Made by a program: the position numbers and the translations under genes. Source: an uncultured Dehalococcoidia bacterium (GTDB taxonomy: Bacteria > Chloroflexota > Dehalococcoidia > Lucifugimonadales > UBA3495). From it: DNA of 64,000 nucleotides. Within the stretch, counting starts at the first letter, position 1, and every line of letters starts with the position of its first letter. Where the stretch lies: positions 1,343,936 to 1,407,935 of the forward strand of contig OY282565.1 in NCBI GenBank assembly GCA_958296445.1. Direction: 5' to 3'. The notes beneath the pieces are model-generated. The model was not told the DNA's origin, did no database searches, and saw only the letters and a program-made list of their open reading frames with translations. Shown here one piece after another: positions 44,835 to 53,576 of the stretch.

Positions 44835-45287
44835 ATGCCCTTGAAAGTTCCGAACTATGGGGAGTGGGAGGGCGACCGGAGAGGCTACCATCCCCCGGCG
44901 TGTACTTGCTACAGTTGCAACGAGGCGAAAGGGCGTGAACAGGGAAATCAGCCCCAGGCCGGGGTCGGCCCAGCCGAGGAGGCTGTCAGTCAGGCAGAGG
45001 CAGTGGTGCGACAGGCTGCGTCGGCGCCAGCGTATTCTGCGCCGGCCCGGACGGCTGCGTCCAAGACCGCCGGAACGCAGACGGCGCGGCGCCCGTTCCG
45101 CGCGGCGCGGCTCATTGTGGGCGCTGCGCTGCGGTATGCCATAGTCATACACGCCGTCACCATTGCCGGGCTGGTAGTCTACGCCATCGTTCAGGGTGGT
45201 ACGGACGGCGTTGCCCCGGCGTTGTCCACCGCTTGGGACGCCTACGCCGGGGCTTGGGCGTCGGCCATTCAAGCGGTTGGGGGATAG
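44835..45287 (+). CDS. Small protein with Cys/His N-terminus and one membrane segment
   Basis: A 150-residue protein with a distinctive N-terminus (NYGEWEGDRRGYHPPACTCYSCNE) containing three cysteines that could bind a metal. An Ala/Gln/Thr-rich linker follows, then one C-terminal hydrophobic segment (LIVGAALRYAIVIHAVTIAGL). AGGAGG lies just upstream of ATG 44835, only 17 bases after the CAP gene, so the two form an operon. I do not recognise the family; a membrane-anchored partner of the CAP protein is an inference. Confidence 0.65.
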   Translation: MPLKVPNYGEWEGDRRGYHPPACTCYSCNEAKGREQGNQPQAGVGPAEEAVSQAEAVVRQAASAPAYSAPARTAASKTAGTQTARRPFRAARLIVGAALRYAIVIHAVTIAGLVVYAIVQGGTDGVAPALSTAWDAYAGAWASAIQAVGG

Positions 45288-45424
45288 CGGCGCGGTGATG
45301 GAATAGCCGTTCATTTCGCGTTTCGGCAAGGGAAAACCGATGCCGTGGCGGGGGTAAGTGGCGGGATTGTTGGGGGAGTGGTAGAGTGGCGGGTGAATCG
45401 TAATGACGGGGCAGGGGCTTTTTT

Positions 45425-46945
45425 ATGCGGGGCTTTATTGCCAATTATAAGAGTGTGGTTAATACGGTGGAGCGCCGGCAGGTGCTGATGGCTATGACCG
45501 GGGGGCAGTTGCTGGTGCAGCTTTCCAGTCTGCCGGTTACGCTGGCACTGCCGAGCATCGCCCGCGATTTTGGCTATTCCGTTGACGAGGCGGCCTGGAT
45601 CGTTATTGCTAATCTGCTGGTGCTGGGCAGTACGGTGTTTCTAGGGGCGCGGCTGGGCGACCGATTTGGGCATCCGAGGATGTTTTTTATTGGCACTATC
45701 ATTATCACCGTGGGGGCGGTGGGGATTGTGGCGGCGCAGGATCTTACGCAGGTTATTGCGCTGCGGGGGTTGCAGGGGTTCGGGGCGGGGCTGATACACG
45801 GGAACGGCAACGCGATGCTGGCATTCGCTTTTCCGGCGCAGGAGCGGGGGCGGGCCTACGCTTTTCCTATCACCGGGTCGCGGGTGGGGACGTTTATCGG
45901 GGTGGCGTTTTTCGGAATCCTGTTGCAGTTCGCCAACTGGGACTCTTTCGCCGGGTGGCGGTTGGTGTTCCTGAGTATGTTGCCCATCGGGTTGCTGGTT
46001 ATCAAGTCGTGCTTGCCGGTGGTGCGGCGCAACAGCGAGGCGGTGGTTGATAGGGAAAACTCGATAGACTACTTGGGGGCGATTCTGCTGGTGGCGGTGT
46101 CGGCGGTGTTCATCCTGTCGGGCAGCCATCTGCACGGGGGCGAGGAGTCGTATACGTCGAGCGACGCTTTGACCTACCATTTGCCGATGCATGGGCTGAC
46201 CGTTGCGTTGCTGGTGGTGTTCATCTTTGTGGAGCGGCGGGTTTCGCATCCGTTTGTGGAGTTTCAGCACTTCCGGCAGAAGTATTTTACGCTGGCGATA
46301 ATTTCCAACTCGATGTTTCATCTTTCGATGATGGCGACGATGATTCTGGTGCCGATAATGATTGAGGAGGGGTTGGGCAAGGCGCCGATATTCGTTACGG
46401 CGGTGTTGCTGCCGCACCAGTCATTCGGCATCTGGCTGCCGGCGCTGGCGGGGTTCATCCATGACAAGTTCAATCCGCGGTTGCTGCGGACGGGCTGTAT
46501 GCTGTCGATCGCTTCGGGGTTTGTGCTGCTGGCGATGTTTGCGGGGACGGCGCCTTTCTGGGTGCTGCCTTTCCTGCTGTTCCCTATTTCGGTGGGAACC
46601 AACATATTCAACACGGTGAACAACGCTACGGTGATGAGTACGCTGCCGACGGAGAATCGGGGTTTTGCTTCGGGGATGCTGGAGACTACGCGGGATATGG
46701 GCCATGCTACGGGGGCGACGATATCGTCGTTTATTGTGGCGCTGATTGTTCCGGCGGGCATTGGGTTGATGCTGCCGCAGGAGTCGCAGGCGCTGCATTT
46801 GGAGGGCTTTCAGGTTTCGGCGCTGGCGGTGGTGGGGATAATGACGGCGGGGGCGATAGTTGCGGCTTTTCACCGGCCTTACCGGCCGCCTGCGGCGCCG
46901 TCGGGTGGGCCGCAGGCGCAGCCGGGGGCGGCGGCGGCGGATTAG
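45425..46945 (+). CDS. MFS drug:H+ antiporter (DHA2/EmrB-like)
   Basis: A 506-residue inner-membrane transporter with about 14 predicted helices. The MFS motif A is visible (LGARLGDRFGHPRMF, about 75-89) and there is a G-x-x-G-x-G-rich helix near 115-135. Proteins of this family export drugs or metabolites using the proton gradient. The start ATG at 45425 precedes the first helix by about 20 residues. It stands alone, with a strong G bias in its codons. Three tandem small membrane proteins follow. Confidence 0.88.
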   Translation: MRGFIANYKSVVNTVERRQVLMAMTGGQLLVQLSSLPVTLALPSIARDFGYSVDEAAWIVIANLLVLGSTVFLGARLGDRFGHPRMFFIGTIIITVGAVGIVAAQDLTQVIALRGLQGFGAGLIHGNGNAMLAFAFPAQERGRAYAFPITGSRVGTFIGVAFFGILLQFANWDSFAGWRLVFLSMLPIGLLVIKSCLPVVRRNSEAVVDRENSIDYLGAILLVAVSAVFILSGSHLHGGEESYTSSDALTYHLPMHGLTVALLVVFIFVERRVSHPFVEFQHFRQKYFTLAIISNSMFHLSMMATMILVPIMIEEGLGKAPIFVTAVLLPHQSFGIWLPALAGFIHDKFNPRLLRTGCMLSIASGFVLLAMFAGTAPFWVLPFLLFPISVGTNIFNTVNNATVMSTLPTENRGFASGMLETTRDMGHATGATISSFIVALIVPAGIGLMLPQESQALHLEGFQVSALAVVGIMTAGAIVAAFHRPYRPPAAPSGGPQAQPGAAAAD

Positions 46946-46964
46946 GGGGGATGACGGCGCGGCG

Positions 46965-46994
46965 TTGAAAAGGGGGGGCGTGCCGGGCTATATT
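46965..46994 (+). promoter_or_regulatory. Promoter of tandem copy 1
   Basis: TTGAAA (46965-46970), 18 bases, TATATT (46989-46994). The same promoter with 17-base spacing precedes copies 2 and 3. Confidence 0.65.
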
Positions 46995-47035
46995 GGGGTA
47001 TGGGCTGGCTTGTGACGCCAGCGATGGGGAGAATG

Positions 47036-47302
47036 ATGAGTACCGAAACTTGGGGCGTGATTGCGGCCTTTGCTGGGGCGTGGGTCACGTTATTGGCGTT
47101 AGGGGCTGGGGCGTTTTTCTGGCTGATGTCGGCTGTTCGGGAAAACGGGCGGGAATTTCGCGGGGAACTGCGCGAACTGCGGTCGGACATTCGGGCGGAA
47201 AGTCAGGAACGGCGGGCTGATACGCAGCGGTTTTTTGACGCTTTATACCGGCACCGTCACGACCGCGGCGGCACTATTATGCCCGGAGGGGAGGATGACT
47301 GA
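47036..47302 (+). CDS. Tandem small membrane protein, copy 1
   Basis: An 88-residue protein: one N-terminal membrane helix (TWGVIAAFAGAWVTLLALGAGAFFWLMSAV), here split at residue 20, then an Arg/Glu-rich helical segment (RGELRELRSDIRAESQERR) and a basic His/Arg cluster (YRHRHD). GGGGAGA precedes two tandem ATGs at 47033/47036. It is one of three paralogs in tandem. The function is unknown; the layout resembles small membrane-anchored coiled-coil proteins. Confidence 0.65.
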   Translation: MSTETWGVIAAFAGAWVTLLALGAGAFFWLMSAVRENGREFRGELRELRSDIRAESQERRADTQRFFDALYRHRHDRGGTIMPGGEDD

Positions 47303-47361
47303 CGGCCTCAAAGGGCGACAAGGGGGAAATTTCGCAATTTTCTTGTGGATACGACGCCGCG

Positions 47362-47390
47362 TTGAAAAGGGCGGCGTATCGGGCTATATT
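47362..47390 (+). promoter_or_regulatory. Promoter of tandem copy 2
   Basis: TTGAAA (47362-47367), 17 bases, TATATT (47385-47390). Confidence 0.7.
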
Positions 47391-47435
47391 GGGGTTATAG
47401 GGGTATGGGTTGGCGTGTCGGCCAGCGCGAGGTGA

Positions 47436-47717
47436 ATGATGAGCGCCGAGGTTTGGGGCGTGATTGCGGCATTTGCTGGTGCGTGGGTTGCGCTATTGGC
47501 AGTAGGCGCCGCTGCGTTTTTCTGGTTGCTGTCGGCTATTCAGAAAAGCAGTCAAGAAGTGCGGGAGGAATTTCGCGGGGAACTGCGCGAACTGCGGTCA
47601 GAAATCCGGGCGGAAAGCCAGGAACGGCGGGCTGATACGCAGCGGTTTTTTGACGCTTTATACCGGCACCGGCACGACCCCGGCGGCACTATTATGCCCG
47701 GAGGGGAGGATGACTGA
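47436..47717 (+). CDS. Tandem small membrane protein, copy 2
   Basis: A 93-residue paralog of copy 1. The membrane helix is conserved. The coiled segment carries a five-to-six-residue insertion (QEVREEF), and the C-terminus GGTIMPGGEDD is identical to copy 1. The next gene's stretch begins one base after. AGGTG precedes the double ATG. Confidence 0.65.
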   Translation: MMSAEVWGVIAAFAGAWVALLAVGAAAFFWLLSAIQKSSQEVREEFRGELRELRSEIRAESQERRADTQRFFDALYRHRHDPGGTIMPGGEDD

Positions 47718-47855
47718 TGGGCCGAAAGGCGGCGAGGGTATGGGGAGTTATGGTTATGGGCGGGTTTAATGGCCCGCCCATACGTTTGGGGCCGGGGTTC
47801 CTTGTCTATGGAGGGGATGGGAATTGCGGGATTTTCTCGCTGATACAGCGCCGCG

Positions 47856-47884
47856 TTGAAAAGGGCGGCGTATCGGGCTATATT
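47856..47884 (+). promoter_or_regulatory. Promoter of tandem copy 3
   Basis: TTGAAA (47856-47861), 17 bases, TATATT (47879-47884). Confidence 0.7.
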
Positions 47885-47923
47885 GGGGTATGGGCTGGCT
47901 TGTCGGTCAGCGCGAGGTTAATT

Positions 47924-48223
47924 ATGAGTGCTGAAACTTGGGGCGTGATCGCGGCATTTGCTGGGGCGTGGGTCACGTTATTGGCGTTAGGGGCTGGGGC
48001 GTTTTTCTGGCTGATGTCGGCTGTTCGGGAAAACGGGCGGGAGTTTCGAGAGGAAATTCGTGAGACGCGGGTGGAAACCCGCGAACTGCGGAAAGAACTT
48101 ATAGAAGCAATCAAGGCGGAAGGCCAGGAGCGGCGGGCCGATATGCAGCGGCTTTTTGACGCCTGGCACCGTCATCGTCACGACCTTGTGGGCGCGGCTT
48201 ATCTGCCCGGGGAGGATGATTGA
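47924..48223 (+). CDS. Tandem small membrane protein, copy 3
   Basis: A 99-residue paralog. The first 35 residues match copy 1 almost exactly. The coiled segment diverges and lengthens (EIRETRVETRELRKELIEAI), and the end reads AAYLPGEDD. It is the most diverged copy. GCGAGGTTA precedes the ATG. Confidence 0.65.
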   Translation: MSAETWGVIAAFAGAWVTLLALGAGAFFWLMSAVRENGREFREEIRETRVETRELRKELIEAIKAEGQERRADMQRLFDAWHRHRHDLVGAAYLPGEDD

Positions 48224-48299
48224 CGGCCTGATGATGGCGGGGTTCCGGGATAGGAGAACTATGGGCGGGTTAGTGGCCCGCCCATACGTTTGAGTCCGG

Positions 48300-48345
48300 G
48301 GTTCCCCCACCCTATCCTCTCCCTGAAGGGAGGGGAATTTGGAAC
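48300..48345. repeat. Related hairpin repeat
   Basis: CCCACCCTATCCTCTCCCTG followed by AAGGGAGGGGAATTT: a weaker relative of the CCTCCCCC/GGGGGAGG hairpin family. Confidence 0.45.
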
Positions 48346-48376
48346 ACTCTCCATAGAATAGAGAGGAGGGGTTGGG

Positions 48377-48574
48377 CTAGAGGTTGAGCATTATGAACCG
48401 GCCGGTTTCGGCTTGGTAGTAGTAGGTTTTGCCGTCGGCGATTTTCACTCCCACTAGGGAGTAGGCGATGTGGGATTCTTGGTAATGCTCTAGGATGCGG
48501 ACGTTGCGCCAGTCGGCGTCGCCCATTGTTGACATTACCTGCTCCAGTTCGAGTTTGGCTTTGTCGGTTGCCAT
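48377..48574 (-). CDS. Small protein of unknown function
   Basis: A 65-residue protein with an alternating helix-strand pattern (LELEQVMSTMG; VRILEHY; YSLVGVKIADGKTYYYQAET). AGGGAGC precedes the ATG. It lies 38 bases upstream of nothing on its strand but directly downstream of the NHL-repeat gene (48613), so it is probably cotranscribed with it. No family is recognised. Confidence 0.55.
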   Translation of the reverse strand: MATDKAKLELEQVMSTMGDADWRNVRILEHYQESHIAYSLVGVKIADGKTYYYQAETGRFIMLNL

Positions 48575-48612
48575 CGCTGCTCCCTGCGGGGTGATTGGGG
48601 GTTGGGGGCGGG

Positions 48613-49488
48613 TTAGCCTTCGCGGACGTACTTGTCGATGGCGTCGGGGACGCCGGCTAGGTAGATGTCGCCGCGGGAGTCGATCCAGCTTCCGTGGCCG
48701 GAGCCGCGGCAGTCGAAGCGGGCCAGCACGCCGCCTGTGGGGTCGAGGACGCTGATGCGGGCGGAGCTGCCGTCTACTTGGCCCTCGCTGACTAGGAAGT
48801 TGCCCTCGGAGTCGCGGGATATGTCCATCGGCCTTTGGATGTCGTTCCAGATTTCGATGAATTCGCCGTTGAGGGTGAACAACTGGATGCGGTGGTTTTC
48901 GCGGTCGCAGACGATTATGCGGTCGCCGTCAATAATCAGGCTGTGGGGCAGGTGGAAGTGGTTGGGTTCGGCTTTGCCCGGCTCGCCCCAGGACTGGATC
49001 AGCTCGCCCTCGCCAGTGAAGCGGTGAACGCGGGAGTTGCGGTAGCCGTCGGCTACGTACAGCTCGCCGGAGGGGGATGGCACCAGTTCGGCGGGGTAGT
49101 TGAAGGGCCCGGCGGCGCGGGGAACTAGGTCGCCGGGGTTTTCGCAGCCGGTGTCGGAGTGGCGCCCGTGGCGGCCCAGCATCTGGACGGGCTTGCCGTC
49201 CAGGGTGTAGACGAGGCAGACGGAGCTGTCGCGGTCGGTGACGTAGACCACATCGTCCTCGATGTAGAAGCCGTGGGCGAAGACGAAGGAGCCGTTGCCC
49301 CAAGAGTCCAGCAGGTTGCCGTCGCGGTCGAAAATCAGGACGGGCGGCTCTTTGCGCTGGAAGGCGTAGACGCGGTCTTGGGAGTCGGTGGCGATGGCGC
49401 TGACCATAGCGAAGGATTCGCCTTCGGGGAGTTTGGCCCAGTTTTCCTGGGGGGTGTAGGTGTAGCGGCCGGAGCCTAGGGTGGTCAT
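48613..49488 (-). CDS. NHL-repeat beta-propeller protein
   Basis: A 291-residue six-bladed beta-propeller with NHL-like blades (IATDSQDRVYAFQRKEPPVL, LVPSPSGELYVADGYRNSRV, IICDRENHRIQLF-like segments, DISRDSEGNFLVSE, WIDSRGDIYLAG). It has no signal peptide, so it is probably cytoplasmic. Relatives include peptidyl-alpha-hydroxyglycine lyase-like and sugar lactonase-like proteins; the reaction is not visible. ATG 49488 has AGGAGG six bases upstream, better than the in-frame start at 49530. Confidence 0.82.
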   Translation of the reverse strand: MTTLGSGRYTYTPQENWAKLPEGESFAMVSAIATDSQDRVYAFQRKEPPVLIFDRDGNLLDSWGNGSFVFAHGFYIEDDVVYVTDRDSSVCLVYTLDGKPVQMLGRHGRHSDTGCENPGDLVPRAAGPFNYPAELVPSPSGELYVADGYRNSRVHRFTGEGELIQSWGEPGKAEPNHFHLPHSLIIDGDRIIVCDRENHRIQLFTLNGEFIEIWNDIQRPMDISRDSEGNFLVSEGQVDGSSARISVLDPTGGVLARFDCRGSGHGSWIDSRGDIYLAGVPDAIDKYVREG

Positions 49489-49534
49489 AGGGGGCCTCCT
49501 GAATCTGGAATTTGGCGGGGTTCGGCGCAAGGGG

Positions 49535-49756
49535 CTACGGCTGGGTTAGGTCGGGGGGCGGTTCGTCGAAGGGTTCGCCGCGTTCTTGGGCTGCCAGCCG
49601 GCGGCGGTTCCATTCCGCCACCTTGCGGTTGGCTTCGGCGCGGGTTTCGGCTATTCGCTTTTCGGACTGGGCGCGTTCCTCGGCGCGGCCGCGGGCCATG
49701 ATTCGTTCCTCGGCGGGTTTGAGCAGGCGGATTTTGAGGTAGTTGGAGATAATCAT
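49535..49756 (-). pseudogene. Truncated duplicate of the 49889-50392 gene
   Basis: The last 73 codons (MIISNYLKIRLLKPAEERIM onward) repeat the C-terminal half of the next gene upstream almost exactly, missing only a short AEAHAQAR insertion. The N-terminal membrane part is absent. A TTCGCTTTGCTCAGAATGA repeat lies in the gap between the two copies, at the point where the duplicate loses homology. It could still be expressed as a small basic protein. Confidence 0.7.
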
Positions 49757-49784
49757 AGTGATTCTCTGCTGGCGGCCTAAGCGA

Positions 49785-49865
49785 AGGGGACGGTCTTGCT
49801 GCCCCAAGGCGGGGTTCTTCGCTTTGCTCAGAATGACAGACATTTGCTCAGAATGACAGGCGGCG
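49785..49865. repeat. Dispersed repeat at duplication boundary
   Basis: One TTCGCTTTGCTCAGAATGA core at 49817 with a shorter echo at 49845, between the truncated duplicate and its parent gene. Confidence 0.75.
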
Positions 49866-49888
49866 GAAGTAAATTGGCAATTTTTCGG

Positions 49889-50392
49889 CTACGGCTGGGT
49901 CAGGTCGGGGGGCGGTTCGTCGAAGGGTTCGCCGCGTTCTTGGGCTGCCAGCCGGCGGCGGTTCCATTCCGCCACCTTGCGGTTGGCTTCGGCGCGGGCT
50001 TGGGCGTGGGCTTCGGCGCGGGCTTGGGCTATTCGCTTTTCGGACTGGGCGCGTTCCTCGGCGCGGCCGCGGGCCATGATTCGTTCCTCGGCGGGTTTGA
50101 GCAGGCGGATTTTGAGGTAGTTGGAGATAATCATAGTGATTCTCAGCCCCTCGGTGAAGGTGAAGGCGGTTATGGCGGCGCGGATGCCGATGGCCGACGT
50201 GTCCGGGATGACGGCCCTGATGTGGGCGTGGATGTTTTCTCCGGGGCCGTAGCGGATTTCGTGCCATACGGCGTAGCCCACCCCGGTTGCGTCCAACAGG
50301 GCGAACAGGGTGAAGTATAACACCCAAAACCCGGCGGGTACGCTCCAGAGAGATTCCCGCGGTTCTGCGGGCGGCGGCGTTTCTTGGCTCAT
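49889..50392 (-). CDS. Two-helix membrane protein with Arg/Ala-rich coiled coil
   Basis: A 167-residue protein with two predicted membrane segments (about 15-45 and 65-90) and a basic Ala/Arg/Glu-rich coiled coil (ARGRAEERAQSEKRIAQARA). It ends in a Pro/Asp-rich tail. I do not recognise a family. Its 3' half is duplicated immediately downstream (49535-49756). Confidence 0.6.
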   Translation of the reverse strand: MSQETPPPAEPRESLWSVPAGFWVLYFTLFALLDATGVGYAVWHEIRYGPGENIHAHIRAVIPDTSAIGIRAAITAFTFTEGLRITMIISNYLKIRLLKPAEERIMARGRAEERAQSEKRIAQARAEAHAQARAEANRKVAEWNRRRLAAQERGEPFDEPPPDLTQP

Positions 50393-50539
50393 GGGGTCAC
50401 ATTATGGGGCTTCGGGTTGGTAGTTCCAACTGTCGGCGGTTAGTTTAGGGCGGCCGGCAGGTGGGGCGCCCGCGGCTAGGTTCGGAGTTGGCGGCGGACG
50501 ATGGTTGCTGTCGGTTGCTCCTCGCGTTGGGTCTGCGCT

Positions 50540-50690
50540 TTGGGGTTCTTCGCTTTGCTCAGAATGACAGACGGCTTGCTCGTAATGGTGGATGGCGGGG
50601 GTGGGTTTGCGATTTTTCGTTGATGTTGGGGCGTATTCGCGGGGGCGCACGGCTGTGCGCCCCTACGGGGGACGGGTGGGGGTATGGCGG
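50540..50690. repeat. Repeat core and REP palindrome
   Basis: A TTCGCTTTGCTCAGAATGA copy at 50550 and a GGGGCGCACGGCTGTGCGCC palindrome at 50642. The rest of the 330-base gap upstream of the membrane-protein gene shows nothing. Confidence 0.65.
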
Positions 50691-50724
50691 GGCTTGGTGG
50701 GGATGGGGGTAAATTCAGGGTGCG

Positions 50725-51609
50725 CTATGGTTCTTTGATGTTGTAGGTTTCCTGGGTTTCCAGTAGTTGGTGGCGGGCGGGGTTGTGGGTGTTGCTGTGC
50801 GGGGGTTCGGGGTGGCGGCGGAGTTGGGTGGGGTGGCGGTAGGGCGTGGTGATTTCGCCGTTGTTATGCAGGCGGCTTTTGATGATGTCGCAATAGTAGG
50901 ATTGCAGTTCGCAGGTCAGGAAGGTCAGCCCGAATTTCTGCGATTGCACTACTTCGGAGCCGCTGCCGCCGAACAGCACAAAGATAGTGTCGCCGGGAAC
51001 CGTGCCGGATTTTATCAGCAGTTCGGACAGTCCTTCGGGAATCTGGCAGGGATGATTGGCTTTTTGGCGGGATACGTTTTTGACTAGATTGAAGTTCAGC
51101 CAGGAATAGGGCATCCGCCCGGCGTGGCCTTGCCGGATGCGCTCGCGGATGCGGCGGTCGGTGGGGTTCTGGTAGGGCTGGGCTACCTGTTCTTTGTAGA
51201 ATTTGTTGCGTTTGGATTTAGTGGCGTGCAGAATAGAGCGGTGGGCGGTGGTGAACCGGCGGGATGAGTGGCCTACGTTGGTGTTGTATACCCACACGTA
51301 TTCCTGAACATCCCAAGCGTGGTCGTCCAGGAATTTGACGCGCAAATGGGCGTTCTGTTTGGGATAGTTGATAAAATACAGGTTGCCGTCGTCGCGCAAT
51401 ATCCGCAGAGATTCGCGAGCGAGCTGGATGTACCAGTTGATATATTCGTCCCACGAGGATGTGAAGGTCTGGCCGTTGTAGCTTATGCCGATGTTGTAGT
51501 CGGGATCGCCGTAGACCATATCTACGCAGTTGTCGGGCAGTTCTTGGAGGATGGACATTACGTTGTCGTTGATTATTTGGTTTTTGTATTTTTCCGGTAA
51601 TGGGTTCAT
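50725..51609 (-). CDS. Solitary DNA methyltransferase (beta-class-like)
   Basis: A 294-residue AdoMet-dependent DNA methyltransferase. Motif IV is early (VYGDPDYNIG, 32-41; DPDY is a variant of DPPY) and motif I is late (FVLFGGSGSE, about 210-219), the permuted beta-class order of N6-adenine and N4-cytosine enzymes. The C-terminal 35 residues are His/Pro-rich and probably disordered. No restriction enzyme gene is next to it. The region upstream is AT-richer than the surroundings, with a CATAAT at 51625-51630. The target sequence is unknown. Confidence 0.85.
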   Translation of the reverse strand: MNPLPEKYKNQIINDNVMSILQELPDNCVDMVYGDPDYNIGISYNGQTFTSSWDEYINWYIQLARESLRILRDDGNLYFINYPKQNAHLRVKFLDDHAWDVQEYVWVYNTNVGHSSRRFTTAHRSILHATKSKRNKFYKEQVAQPYQNPTDRRIRERIRQGHAGRMPYSWLNFNLVKNVSRQKANHPCQIPEGLSELLIKSGTVPGDTIFVLFGGSGSEVVQSQKFGLTFLTCELQSYYCDIIKSRLHNNGEITTPYRHPTQLRRHPEPPHSNTHNPARHQLLETQETYNIKEP

Positions 51610-51779
51610 CTAGGCACCAACGTGTATTATGGAAACGCTATCATTCGACAAACATTGAAGTAAAGCTGGCGAATTGTCAATTTTAGTAGCGCCAAACGCA
51701 TTTCTGATTCTGCGCTCACTGTCTCAGGTAATATACCATACTTGCCGCTGATATGTGCGCTTGGCCGGGAGTGTTGGGG

Positions 51780-52225
51780 AAATTGCTGAATTTCTTTTTG
51801 GCGGCATTAGCTAAGGGGGTGGTTTTGCTGCTTTAAGGAGGGATTCTTCGCTTTGCTCAGAATGACAGGCGGATCGTTCAGAATGACGGGGGCTTGCTTG
51901 GGATGATGGTCGGCGGGGGTGGGTTTGCGGTTTTTTGTGGGTGTTCAGCCGTATTCGTGAGGGCGCACGGCTGTGCGCCCCTACGGGGGATGGGCTGGCC
52001 TGGCCTATGTGGAGGCGTGTTGGGAATGACGGCGTTTCTTTTGTTGGTTGGTTCAGCTATTTCTGCTAGGCCATTGCGAAATTTCTTTTTGGCGGCATTG
52101 GCTAAGGGGATGGTCTTGCTGCCCCAAGGCGGGATTCTTCGCTTTGCTCAGAATGACAGAGGGCTTGCTCAGAATGACAGAGGGCTTGCTTGGGATGGCA
52201 GGCGGGCGGAATGACAGACGGGGGG
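51780..52225. repeat. Repeat cluster with REP palindrome
   Basis: TTCGCTTTGCTCAGAATGA cores at 51848 and 52136, each inside a TTTTGGCGGCATTRGCTAAG unit, with one GGGCGCACGGCTGTGCGCCC palindrome at 51962. It covers most of the 790-base gap between the methyltransferase and the flavin enzyme. Confidence 0.75.
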
Positions 52226-52324
52226 AGTAATTTTGCGATTGTCTCTGAAATTGCTCTTGGACTGGCTGACCTGCATAGGGAACGCCTCGGCCCGGATCCG
52301 CCGGGCCTGCTGGCTGACCTGTCG

Positions 52325-52375
52325 AGGGGACGCCCCCACCCTAACCCTCCCCCGGAGGGGGAGGGAATTTTGCAA
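52325..52375. repeat. CCTCCCCC/GGGGGAGG hairpin repeat
   Basis: One copy of CCCACCCTAACCCTCCCCCGG-type hairpin just downstream of the alpha-hydroxy-acid oxidase stop codon. Confidence 0.7.
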
Positions 52376-52399
52376 TTTTTCGGTGGGGGCCGACTTGGG

Positions 52400-53521
52400 T
52401 TAGTGGCGGGGGTTGTCCTGGGGTTGGGTTGGGAACATTGCTTGTAGGGGGGAGGTGGTGGTTATTATGTTGCGGTCTATGTGGGAGAGGGTGGGGCGGC
52501 CGCACATTCCCATGGTGGCGTCTAGTTCGTCGCGGAGCATTTCTAGGATGGCGCGGACGCCGTTTTCGCCGTCGGCGGCTAGGCCCCAGAATAGGGGGCG
52601 GCCGATGAGGACGGCGCGGGCGCCTAGGGCGATGGCTTTTACGATGTCGGTTCCGCGGCGGATGCCGCCGTCCATATAGACTTCGATGCGCCCGTCGGCG
52701 GCTTCGACGATTTCGGGGAGGGCTTCGATGGTGGTTAGGGTGGTGTCTAGGTAGCGGGCGCCGTGGTTGGACACGATGACGGCTTTGGCGCCGGCGTCGG
52801 CGGCGTGGCGTCCGTCCTCGCCGATCATAATGCCTTTGATGACTACGGGCAGGCGCTGGGCGGCGGCGAGCCAGTCTATATCGCTCCAAGTGGCGGCGGG
52901 GTCGCGGATGTCCATAACGCCGGCGGGGGCGTCGGCGGCGAAGCGCCAGGAGTGTTCGGTGAGGTCTATCTGGGAGTAGTTGGGGGAGGGTGCGCCGGTG
53001 TAGTTGTTGCGGATGTTGCGCTCGCGCTTGGGCTTGATTTTGGCGTCTACGGTGATGCAGAGGGCGGAGTAGCCGGCTTCTTCGGCGCGGCCGGCCATTT
53101 CGAGGGTGAGGGCGCGGTCTTTGAAGAGGTATTGCTGGAACCAGAGGGGGCCGGTGGCGGCGGCGGCGACGTCTTCGAGGGTGCGGGCGGCGTGGGAGCT
53201 GACGATCATCAGGGTTCCGGCGGCGCCGGCGGCGCGGGCGGTGGCGAGTTCGGCGTCGGGGTGGGCGGCTTCGTGGTTGCCGGCGGGGTCGAGCATAACG
53301 GGGAGGCTGATGGGCTGGCCGAGGACGGTGGTGGCGGTGTCGCGCTCGCTGATGTCGGTGAGCATTTTGGGGCGGAGCATGATGGAGTCGAGGACGGCGC
53401 GGGTGCGTCGGAGGGTGATTTCGTCGGTGGCGGCGCCGGCGATGAAGTCGTAGTGGCCTTTTTCGAGTTTTTGGCGGGCGATGTCTTCGTATTCGAAGAT
53501 GTTTACGGGTTGTTGGGGCAT
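52400..53521 (-). CDS. FMN-dependent alpha-hydroxy-acid dehydrogenase/oxidase
   Basis: A 373-residue TIM-barrel FMN enzyme of the lactate/glycolate oxidase family, which oxidises 2-hydroxy acids to keto acids. The FMN- and substrate-binding segments are visible (GHYDFIAGAATDEITL; FQQYLFKDR; ITVDAKIKPKRERN; LPVVIKGIMIGEDGRHA; and VSNHGARYLDTT, where most members have SNHGGRQLD with the catalytic His kept). ATG 53521 has GGGAGG seven bases upstream; the ATG five codons earlier contains that site. It stands alone between the methyltransferase and the HNH gene. Confidence 0.88.
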   Translation of the reverse strand: MPQQPVNIFEYEDIARQKLEKGHYDFIAGAATDEITLRRTRAVLDSIMLRPKMLTDISERDTATTVLGQPISLPVMLDPAGNHEAAHPDAELATARAAGAAGTLMIVSSHAARTLEDVAAAATGPLWFQQYLFKDRALTLEMAGRAEEAGYSALCITVDAKIKPKRERNIRNNYTGAPSPNYSQIDLTEHSWRFAADAPAGVMDIRDPAATWSDIDWLAAAQRLPVVIKGIMIGEDGRHAADAGAKAVIVSNHGARYLDTTLTTIEALPEIVEAADGRIEVYMDGGIRRGTDIVKAIALGARAVLIGRPLFWGLAADGENGVRAILEMLRDELDATMGMCGRPTLSHIDRNIITTTSPLQAMFPTQPQDNPRH

Positions 53522-53576
53522 TTTGTGGCCTCCCATGGGGGTGATGGGAGGAGTTTAGGGGTGGTTGGGTTGGGCG

